DNA of 64,000 bases, taken from the NCBI RefSeq assembly GCF_947488565.1, contig NZ_CANKZC010000001.1, forward strand, positions 372,001 through 436,000. The letters run 5' to 3'. The position numbers were made by a program, and so were the translations under genes. The notes under the pieces were generated by a model. The model searched no databases. It was not told where the DNA came from and was given only the letters and a program-made list of their open reading frames with translations. Shown here piece after piece: positions 57,212-64,000 of this stretch (position 1 is its first letter; every line of letters starts with the position of its first letter). Source of the DNA: an uncultured Psychrobacter sp. Lineage in GTDB: Bacteria; Pseudomonadota; Gammaproteobacteria; Pseudomonadales; Moraxellaceae.

Positions 57212-57252
57212 AAAAAAGAGAACAAGATACTAGATGCCTTGTTCTCTCTTTT
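57212..57252. terminator. Bidirectional terminator between fdhD and the lipoprotein gene
   Basis: AGAGAACAAG pairs exactly with CTTGTTCTCT across an 11-base loop. An A-run precedes it and a T-run follows, so it can stop both convergent transcripts. Confidence 0.9.
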
Positions 57253-57288
57253 ATACTTCTTTTATTCGTACTTCAACACTTAGTTAGA

Positions 57289-57729
57289 CTACTGGGTAAA
57301 TTGTGAATATTTTGCACAAGAGGCAGGTTGCCAGTAAGTCTCTGTGGCATAAAACTCATCTTTACGCAGTATACCTTCGTAGCTATCGTCAAAAATGATT
57401 TTATAGCGACAGGTCTCTACATTTTGATTGGCATCATAGAATTTGAGAATATAATCCCATTCACGGGAATTAAAACCTTCTTGAAAGTGCGGTGTACCGA
57501 TGAGTTTATAAATCTCATTTTTGGTCGTACCGACTTTGATTTTGGCAACATCATTTTGCTCAACGATCCTGCCTTCTTTTTGCCATGCCTTACTTTGCTC
57601 AGGGAATACAAGATCATCAGGATGAACTGTCCCATGCTGTGCGCCAGGACTCACATGCCAAGTACAGCCAGTTACAGCAAATAATAAGGCAGTAGCCAAT
57701 AATCCGCGGCCATAAGTAGATAAATTCAT
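57289..57729 (-). CDS. SmpA/BamE-like lipoprotein downstream of the adhesin
   Basis: A 146-residue lipoprotein (lipobox FAVTGC, Cys at residue 22). The domain VGTTKNEIYKLIGTPHFQEGFNSREWDYIL is the SmpA/BamE-like fold that in BamE helps outer-membrane protein assembly. Two further cysteines (ETCRYK, PASCAKY) may pair. It lies 79 bp after the trimeric autotransporter on the same strand and ends at a terminator, so the two are likely co-transcribed. A dedicated assembly or stability role for the adhesin, as known for TAA-associated lipoproteins elsewhere, is an inference. It is not the housekeeping BamE, which is smaller. Confidence 0.8.
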   Translation of the reverse strand: MNLSTYGRGLLATALLFAVTGCTWHVSPGAQHGTVHPDDLVFPEQSKAWQKEGRIVEQNDVAKIKVGTTKNEIYKLIGTPHFQEGFNSREWDYILKFYDANQNVETCRYKIIFDDSYEGILRKDEFYATETYWQPASCAKYSQFTQ

Positions 57730-57808
57730 TGTTTATTCCTTAATGTGTCATGAGTGATTTGACAATGTCTGTCAAAATACAGACATCGTCAAAATAGGTT
57801 GGATTGGA

Positions 57809-60478
57809 TTAGAAATGGAAGCCTGCACCAATAGCGCCGCCAGCATTGCCTTGAGTGTCTGCTGTACCATTTATTTTCATCACCCAGCGACCGTTATCAG
57901 AGACTCTGGACACACCAATAGCAACGGCGCTTTCCCCGTTATATGATGCCACACCGCCACCTACCATTGATTTACCAGGAATATAAGCTTGCGGTAACGA
58001 AGACATTGCCATTGCCGCCGAGATACCTGCATTGGCGTCGTCTTCAACATCGTCGATTCTATAACCTAGCGAATCAACCTTGCCCTCAAGTTTTGAGTCC
58101 ATATCAGCAATTTGACCATTGATTACTCTGTCAATACTATCAAATTGGTCGTTAAGCTGACCTACGTTCACAGCATCACTATCCTCGACACCATCAGCGA
58201 CGTTAGTTATTGTGTTGCCACCGTTATCTAGACCATTATTACTAATAACGACATTATTATTTGGGCCACCAGTTACAGTCACGCCATCATTGTTTACTGT
58301 GGTATTGCCAGCGACCACTCTATCTGTAGTCACGCTATCTACATTAATATTATTATTTAGATCGAATCTAATACTACTGCCTTGAGCAGTAGTGGTAATG
58401 TTGTTACCACCTACAAAGCCAAGTACGCTATCATCACCTATTGGTTTATTGATATTGTTGCCACTATCCGCACCAAAGTTTAATCCGCCATCCAGTCGAT
58501 TGGTATTATTAGTAATATTGGTCGTATTGTTAGCGATGTTAGTCGTATTAGTAGTTACTTGAGTATTAGTGTTCGTCACACCTTGTTGTATCGATCCGAT
58601 AGCGCCATCGATAGTATCTTGACCAGTACCGCCAATATCAGTAGTCGTAATAACACCACCATTGTTTACAGCGTTACCACCGATCACAGTAGTAATAGAG
58701 TCTGCAGTGTTGTTTAACTGATCGCCCGTTATGGCATCACTAGAACCTGCTGCCACCGTACCATTACCGACGTTAGTGATCTTATTTCCGCCATTATTTA
58801 GGCCATTAGATGAGATGACGACATCTCCAAAGGTGGCGCTGTCTAAATCAACGTCCTTGTTTAAATCGAAGCTAACGTCATTACTATCTGTATCTTTAGA
58901 GACCACAATATTGCCATCTTGATTGTTAAGATCAACAGTATCACCCGGTCTAACGGTACTTTCATTACCACCTTGAGCACTAACATTGAAACCTTGGTTA
59001 GCAGAGGTAGCACTGTCTCTAACTTCATTTAATTGGTCAACGTTGACTGCATCTGACCCCTCTGTGCCTCTACCGATATTGGTGATTTTATTACCACCAT
59101 TATTAAGACCATTGTTACTAAGCCTAATTGTCTGGTTGCTACCACCTGTTAAAGTAATACCGTCATTATTAATAAGAGTATTACCAGTCGTCACACTATT
59201 TAAGGCTAAGTCTCTGTTTAGCTGAACTTGTACCCCATTAGTCGTTGTCGTAGAGGTTATATTTTCATCACCAGTGACATTAATGGTGCCCCCCAATGCA
59301 AAGTTATTGTCCGTAACGCCATTACCAAAGTTGATACCATCATTAATTCTATTGGTATTATTGGTAATGTTAGTCGTATTACCGGAAATGTTAGTATTCA
59401 ACGTATCTGCGACAGAGAATAGCTGGCTACCGTTGATAGCATCTGTGCTGGTTTCCATGACATCGCCTGCTGCCACGTTTTTAATTTGACGTTCTTGTCC
59501 GCTAGCACCTACAGATACTTGATCACCTGCTGCGATATTAGCTGCTCCAGCAAAGTTATCAAATGTGACACCGCCTACAGTTGCGCTAGTGACACTATTT
59601 GCATCAGCTATTGTATTAGAACCACTGCCAATCGCTACTGAACCATCAGTAGTCGCCTGTGCTCCGCTACCAAGAGCAATAGTGTCCCTACCAGATGCTT
59701 GGGTTTGACCAATAGATTGATAAGCAGCCCCCGCCTGTCCAGCGACACTATCCGCTCCGTCAATATCAGCAGAGCCAATAGCGATACCACGATAACCAGT
59801 TGCAGTTGCAGAATGACCGACTGCTAACGAGCCCGTGCCTGTAGCAGCAGCGACATTACCCATAGCCTGAGAATAATCTCCTCTAGCAACTGATTGACGG
59901 CCTATCGCTAATGCAGTATTGCCTTCAGATAATGAGCCAACGCCTATAGCCACACCTGCGCCACTAATCGTTTTTGCATATTCACCTATTGCTACGCTAA
60001 ATACATGCTCTGTACTTGCACCTGTTCCAATCGCGACGGAACCTCCATTTTTCATCCCAGGCGTAAATTCATTATCAGTATAGTAAGGGTTGCCACGATC
60101 AGCGATTTGATATCCCTTGTTGCTGGTAGAAGATTCGCAGCCAATAGCGATATTTTCTTTATTAGTGCCTGAATTTGCTTGGCTATCATTAGTACATTCA
60201 GAAACAGCTGTACCATTTCCTGTACCGCCATTCACTCCGACAGCAGCAATAGCTTGTGAAGACATACCGACTGCCAAACTTGTCAAGCCGACGGCAATAA
60301 GTGCTGAACGTAGTGCATTTAGGCGTAGACTACGGTCGCTTTGTGTCCCTATATCAGTCTTTAGAGCTGAAGCACTGATAGAAGATTTTGACGACTTACC
60401 CTTCGCTTTGGCATTTTCAGCAACTGCTGTAAAGCATTGCAACGCTTCATTCCATATGACTTTATAACTGCGATTCAT
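57809..60478 (-). CDS. Trimeric autotransporter adhesin (YadA/Hia-like)
   Basis: An 889-residue surface adhesin. The N-terminus MNRSYKVIWNEALQCFTAVAE is an extended signal peptide region (ESPR), followed by a hydrophobic core (ALIAVGLTSLAVGMSSQAIA). About residues 140-310 are YadA-type head repeats (AIGxxA units). A neck (IKNVAAGDVMETSTDAINGSQL) leads to a long Asn/Thr-rich stalk with two kinds of repeat: NTTNITNNTNR and NGLNNGGNKITNVG followed by DAVNVDQLN. The last 80 residues are the trimeric YadA barrel anchor ending AIGAGFHF. The start is the ATG at 60478, since GGGAG precedes it. Such proteins mediate adhesion and autoaggregation. The receptor is unknown. Confidence 0.95.
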   Translation of the reverse strand: MNRSYKVIWNEALQCFTAVAENAKAKGKSSKSSISASALKTDIGTQSDRSLRLNALRSALIAVGLTSLAVGMSSQAIAAVGVNGGTGNGTAVSECTNDSQANSGTNKENIAIGCESSTSNKGYQIADRGNPYYTDNEFTPGMKNGGSVAIGTGASTEHVFSVAIGEYAKTISGAGVAIGVGSLSEGNTALAIGRQSVARGDYSQAMGNVAAATGTGSLAVGHSATATGYRGIAIGSADIDGADSVAGQAGAAYQSIGQTQASGRDTIALGSGAQATTDGSVAIGSGSNTIADANSVTSATVGGVTFDNFAGAANIAAGDQVSVGASGQERQIKNVAAGDVMETSTDAINGSQLFSVADTLNTNISGNTTNITNNTNRINDGINFGNGVTDNNFALGGTINVTGDENITSTTTTNGVQVQLNRDLALNSVTTGNTLINNDGITLTGGSNQTIRLSNNGLNNGGNKITNIGRGTEGSDAVNVDQLNEVRDSATSANQGFNVSAQGGNESTVRPGDTVDLNNQDGNIVVSKDTDSNDVSFDLNKDVDLDSATFGDVVISSNGLNNGGNKITNVGNGTVAAGSSDAITGDQLNNTADSITTVIGGNAVNNGGVITTTDIGGTGQDTIDGAIGSIQQGVTNTNTQVTTNTTNIANNTTNITNNTNRLDGGLNFGADSGNNINKPIGDDSVLGFVGGNNITTTAQGSSIRFDLNNNINVDSVTTDRVVAGNTTVNNDGVTVTGGPNNNVVISNNGLDNGGNTITNVADGVEDSDAVNVGQLNDQFDSIDRVINGQIADMDSKLEGKVDSLGYRIDDVEDDANAGISAAMAMSSLPQAYIPGKSMVGGGVASYNGESAVAIGVSRVSDNGRWVMKINGTADTQGNAGGAIGAGFHF

Positions 60479-60558
60479 AATATATACTCCCAAATAGATC
60501 TATTAGATATAAAAAACAAAACCAAAATCTATGTTACAGAGAGTCTAAATAACAAAAG

Positions 60559-60614
60559 ATAACGGGCCTTAGACTTACATATACGTAACATCCTGTTAAG
60601 ATGTAACCCGTTAT
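60559..60614 (-). promoter_or_regulatory. Nested inverted repeats in the adhesin leader or promoter
   Basis: An outer perfect 8-bp pair (ATAACGGG at 60559-60566, CCCGTTAT at 60607-60614) encloses an inner pair GTAACATC (60585-60592) and GATGTAAC (60600-60607), with one mismatch. It lies 81-136 bp upstream of the adhesin ATG. As RNA it would fold into a branched leader, and as DNA it could be an operator. Function is not known. Confidence 0.45.
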
Positions 60615-60875
60615 TAAGCATTAAGAAGCGAAAAATTTTTGTATTGTAAACTGACTGTTTCCATATATATTCATAATTCCGGATATATGCATTCATCTTA
60701 ACGGATATACATATATAGAAACAATACCGTTAGGCGATTATTTACAACCGTTTGTCCTTTTATTTACATATAACCAACAAAGTAAGTTAGTGTTTTAGGA
60801 GTAATTCCTTAAATAAAATCTGATTAACATAGAGATTTTGTATGGTGAAAGGCTATATGTGCCAACGATAGACAC

Positions 60876-60917
60876 AAAAAAAGACCTCGAGTCCAAAATG
60901 ACTTGAAGTCTTCTTTT
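60876..60917. terminator. Orphan terminator-like hairpin
   Basis: AAAAAAGAC...GAGTC pairs with GACTTGAAGTCTTCTTTTT apart from small bulges. No recognised gene ends here. It may terminate an unannotated short transcript or insulate the adhesin promoter. Confidence 0.55.
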
Positions 60918-61572
60918 TCATACTTTTTCATATAGGATATAAAAGTTTGTTTTTACAATTAATTATTTAAGCGAGGATGTTTGTTACTAATTTTAAAAAT
61001 ATAACCATATAATAATAGTTTTTTTGATAGAACATCATCCTATGTAACTGCCAGTCAGATTATATTTTCTAAAATATACAATGGATTAAGAAGTATTATA
61101 ATTCCTTATTGATTAATTACTCAAAAACGTCCATTTATCGGCTATTTAGACAGTTCACTATGGCTAATCTATAAGCTATGGTCTTTAATAATATTATTAA
61201 AAAATGCTTCGTTTGGCTTAAATAGCGATAAGTACGCGCTTTAGCATCTCAAAAAGCAATCACTATGCAAAAACTCATATACCAAATAAAAAATTACTAT
61301 TGATAAGTTTTCCTAATCAAATTATTTCATTAAAATTGCTATTCTTTTTTATGACTGAGCTCAAGATTGCTATGCAAATATTCCATACAGTACGCTCTAA
61401 ATCCATTATTTTAATTAAGTTCATATAAATAAGAAATAGTCAATAAAAATGAAGTTATATGCTATTAGTATATAGGAGCTTTCATCTACATAATTGTTAA
61501 CTTTAAGAACATTTGTCTTTAGCTAACCTTAATTCGATTATTAAAGAATATTCAATTTATCAATTCTAATAC

Positions 61573-61610
61573 AAAATACCACTACCATAAACTATAGTAG
61601 TGGTATTTTT
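61573..61610. terminator. Terminator of the MoxR/VWA operon
   Basis: AAAATACCACTAC pairs with GTAGTGGTATTTT across an 11-base loop. It lies about 55 bp after the VWA gene stop and has T-rich sides in both directions. Confidence 0.85.
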
Positions 61611-61662
61611 AATACTAATGACTTTGTATTTACGAAATTAAGTAGGTATATAAGACAACGGA

Positions 61663-62886
61663 TTAACGTGCTAAATAAGCGGTCATGTCTTCTACTCCAT
61701 GCAATGTCATAGGATACATATGATCATTAAATACCTTTTTAATTTCACCAATAGTTTGGGTATATTTCCAATAAGATGGGGTTTCAGGATTTAACCAAGC
61801 GACTCTATCAAAGTGATCTAGCACTCTTTTTAACCATACTATACCTGCCTCATTATTCATATACTCGACGCTGCCGCCGACTGAAAATAGCTCGTAAGGT
61901 GACATAGATGCATCACCGACGAATATCACTCGATACTCGCGACCATAGGTATTTAGTAGCTCAAAAGTTGGCATCGGTGCGCTATGACGTCGATTGTTGT
62001 CTTTCCAGACATAATCATAAAGACAATTATGAAAGTAAAAGAACTCTAATGTTTTAAATTCATTTTTTGCAGCAGAGAACAGCTTTTCTAGTGCTTCTAC
62101 ATGAATATCCATACTGCCGCCCACATCAAATAGCATCAGTACTTTTACACGGTTGCGACGCTCCGCTTGCATATGAATATCGAGCACACCTTTTTTAGCA
62201 GTACGCTTGATTGTCTCTTTAATGTCAAGTTCATCAGCACTACCAGTACGCGCAAACTGGCGTAAATTGCGCAGTGCCATCTGAATCTGGCGCGTACCGA
62301 GCAGATTATCATCATCAAGGTTGCGATATTTACGTTGCTCCCAGACTTTGGCTGCACTACGCTTGCGTGACTCCCCTCCGACGCGTACGCCCTCTGGATG
62401 ATCGCCATAAGCGCCAAACGGCGAGCTACCACCTGTGCCAACCCATTTACTACCGCCTTGATGACGCTCTTTTTGCTCTTTTAAGCGTTCCTCAAGTGCT
62501 TTCATCAGCTCCTCAAGCGAGCCATATTTTTTTAATAAGCGCCGCTGTTCATCTGTTAGATTTTTGGGATCTAGTTTGAGATCGAGCCACTCTTTTGGGA
62601 CATCCGTCAACTTTGCCATTAGCTCATCAATATCTAAGCTATCGATTCCTTCAAAATAATCTGCCATGGCGCGATCAAACTTGTCAAAATGGCGTTCATC
62701 TTTAACCATACATAGACGAATAAGACGATACATATCTTCGCGGCTGGCAAAGGTGGACAGTGCTGGATTCTCAAGGTGCGGCTGCATCATTAGACCCTGA
62801 TCTAACGCGGCATTCAAATCCAGTAGCTCACGCGTGCTGACTGGTACACCGTAAGTCCGCAGGGTATAAAATAATTTGATAAACAT
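61663..62886 (-). CDS. CoxE-type VWA domain protein
   Basis: A 407-residue protein whose N-terminal half (MFIKLFYTLRTYGVPVSTRELLDLNAAL) is typical of CoxE-like partners of MoxR ATPases. A charged, Gly-rich linker follows. The C-terminal VWA domain begins KVLMLFDVGGSMDIHVEAL. The metal site is DxGxS (DVGGS) instead of the classical DxSxS, as seen in some family members, so metal binding may be weak or altered. It is encoded 11 bp after the MoxR ATPase. Such pairs act as chaperone-like machines that remodel or insert metal into target enzymes. The target here is not indicated by neighbours. Confidence 0.9.
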   Translation of the reverse strand: MFIKLFYTLRTYGVPVSTRELLDLNAALDQGLMMQPHLENPALSTFASREDMYRLIRLCMVKDERHFDKFDRAMADYFEGIDSLDIDELMAKLTDVPKEWLDLKLDPKNLTDEQRRLLKKYGSLEELMKALEERLKEQKERHQGGSKWVGTGGSSPFGAYGDHPEGVRVGGESRKRSAAKVWEQRKYRNLDDDNLLGTRQIQMALRNLRQFARTGSADELDIKETIKRTAKKGVLDIHMQAERRNRVKVLMLFDVGGSMDIHVEALEKLFSAAKNEFKTLEFFYFHNCLYDYVWKDNNRRHSAPMPTFELLNTYGREYRVIFVGDASMSPYELFSVGGSVEYMNNEAGIVWLKRVLDHFDRVAWLNPETPSYWKYTQTIGEIKKVFNDHMYPMTLHGVEDMTAYLAR

Positions 62887-62897
62887 AGTGTTTAACC

Positions 62898-63764
62898 TTA
62901 GCGGCGCATCATATTTGCAAAACGCTGTAATAAATTAACATCAGCTTCATTTTTTAGGAGCGCACCGTATAGAGGCGGAATGGACTTCTCGCCGCGTAGA
63001 TTTTCTTCTAATTCTTCTTGTGCCATATCATCAGCCAACAGTAAAGTTAACCAATCGACCAGCTCTGAGGTTGACGGTGGCTTTTTGAGTCCTTGAATAT
63101 TACGCAGTTTATAAAAGATATCGAGCGCATCATTGACCAGCTTTTCTTGGATATTAGGAAAATGCACTTCAATAATTTGACGCATGGTTTGCTCCTCTGG
63201 GAAGTCGATATAATGAAGAAAACAGCGACGCAAAAAGGCGTCTGGTAGCTCTTTTTCATTGTTTGAGGTGATGATGACCACAGGACGCTGCTCGGCAGTA
63301 ATGGTCTCGCCTGTCTCATAAACATAAAACGACATTTTATCAAGCTCATGCAATAAGTCGTTAGGGAACTCAATGTCTGCTTTATCCACTTCATCGATGA
63401 GGAGTACGCTACGCTCTTTACTGGTAAAAGCTTCCCAAAGCTTACCAGGCTTGATGTAGTTGCCAATCTCATATACTTTATCATCCCCTAACTGCGAATC
63501 ACGCAAGCGCGATACTGCATCATATTCATACAGTCCCTGCTCAGCTTTAGTAGTCGATTTGATATGCCAAGTAATAAGCGGCATGCCTAAGCTGTTAGCC
63601 ACTTCTTCTGCAAGTAGCGTTTTACCTGTGCCAGGCTCACCTTTAATCAGCAGCGGCTTTTGTAACGTCATCGCTGCATTAACTGCCAGTTGCAAATCAT
63701 CAGTGGCAATATAGCTTTTGGTGCCTGTAAAGCTCGGTTTTGCAGTCTTATTATCAGTACTCAT
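62898..63764 (-). CDS. MoxR family AAA+ ATPase
   Basis: A 288-residue AAA+ ATPase with Walker A GEPGTGKTLLAEEVA, Walker B VLLIDEVDKAD, and sensor 1 in VVIITSNNEKELPDAFLRRC. The sequence LINFPE-like FLHYIDFPEEQTMRQI and the short C-terminal lid are standard for the MoxR group. It starts the two-gene operon with the VWA protein. The promoter is within the 236 bp up to the window end. A terminator-like hairpin at 63915-63944 belongs to a gene beyond the right edge or acts as insulation. Confidence 0.92.
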   Translation of the reverse strand: MSTDNKTAKPSFTGTKSYIATDDLQLAVNAAMTLQKPLLIKGEPGTGKTLLAEEVANSLGMPLITWHIKSTTKAEQGLYEYDAVSRLRDSQLGDDKVYEIGNYIKPGKLWEAFTSKERSVLLIDEVDKADIEFPNDLLHELDKMSFYVYETGETITAEQRPVVIITSNNEKELPDAFLRRCFLHYIDFPEEQTMRQIIEVHFPNIQEKLVNDALDIFYKLRNIQGLKKPPSTSELVDWLTLLLADDMAQEELEENLRGEKSIPPLYGALLKNEADVNLLQRFANMMRR

Positions 63765-63914
63765 GGTAAGATCTCTGTCGTTGTTATCAATGTGAAATGA
63801 TAGAAAATTAATGGTTTAGATTAGCACAGCGTATCTTAATGCCCAAATACTCATGCGTCGCGGTTGCCAGTGAAGCTCAAATGTTTTATGACGATAAAAC
63901 AAATCTATGACCAT

Positions 63915-63944
63915 AAAAAAAGACACGCACAGGTGTCTTTTTTT
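63915..63944. terminator. Bidirectional terminator-like hairpin near the right edge
   Basis: AAAAAAAGACAC pairs with GTGTCTTTTTTT across a 6-base loop. It probably ends a gene that lies to the right on the minus strand. No gene in this window ends towards it. Confidence 0.75.
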
Positions 63945-64000
63945 ATGTCGCTCAATATCTAACCTGTAGTTATATATAGAGTTAGATTTTTACCACTTGT

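Larger units (their letters stand above)
60479..61662. other. Long intergenic region upstream of the adhesin
   Basis: About 1.18 kb without a gene, AT-rich. It contains nested inverted repeats close to the adhesin start (60559-60614), GATATA-rich direct repeats around 60660-60720, a terminator-like hairpin (60876-60917) and the coxE-side terminator (61573-61610). The promoter of the adhesin should lie between about 60500 and 60800. Confidence 0.55.

Overview
The window looks like chromosomal DNA of a Moraxellaceae gammaproteobacterium, most likely Psychrobacter. The reasons are the moderately AT-rich sequence, the FimV-type pilus/polarity proteins, petABC followed by sspAB, tandem FadL-type porins, an ESPR-type trimeric autotransporter and a type VI secretion gene at the left edge. 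The genus is inferred from gene content and protein style. No rRNA, tRNA, CRISPR array, prophage or insertion sequence was recognised.

Layout. 1-1.5 kb: the start of a type VI secretion operon on the minus strand (tssB, cut by the window edge), preceded by two exported TPR-like accessory proteins. 1.5-3.5 kb: AT-rich, nearly gene-free DNA with inverted repeats and one small hypothetical gene. 3.6-12.2 kb, plus strand: dinB, queA, a fimV gene split into two complete ORFs, an L-asparaginase, truA and infA. 12.4-19.5 kb: an L,D-transpeptidase, then leuC-leuD-(lipoprotein)-leuB on the minus strand with a divergent LysR-type regulator. 20.2-25.8 kb: putP, two tandem FadL-family porins and slyX. 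26-32.4 kb: uup, the cytochrome bc1 complex petABC, then sspA and sspB. 32.4-36 kb, minus strand: dcd, mrp and mgtE.

36.2-43.5 kb is a ketone-body / short-chain acid module: two 3-hydroxybutyrate dehydrogenases, both subunits of a succinyl-CoA:3-oxoacid CoA-transferase and an AtoE-type transporter on the minus strand, with a divergent GntP-family permease. A 15-bp sequence occurs twice in inverted orientation in the divergent promoter region. 43.8-50.6 kb: metG, then an ABC importer with two tandem binding lipoproteins, a permease and an ATPase. 50.9-57.2 kb is a redox module: a membrane-anchored triheme cytochrome c, a TsdA-like diheme cytochrome lipoprotein, a YdeP/FdhF-like molybdopterin oxidoreductase and FdhD. 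57.3-60.5 kb: a trimeric autotransporter adhesin with a downstream SmpA/BamE-like lipoprotein. 61.7-63.8 kb: a MoxR AAA+ ATPase with its CoxE-type VWA partner.

Most operons end in clear intrinsic terminators, many of them readable from both strands, so transcription units are well delimited. The observations most worth following are the split fimV, the paired inverted sites between atoE and gntP, the cytochrome / molybdoenzyme cluster, the adhesin with its own lipoprotein and a structured leader, the lipoprotein inserted in the leucine operon, and the T6SS accessory genes in front of tssB.
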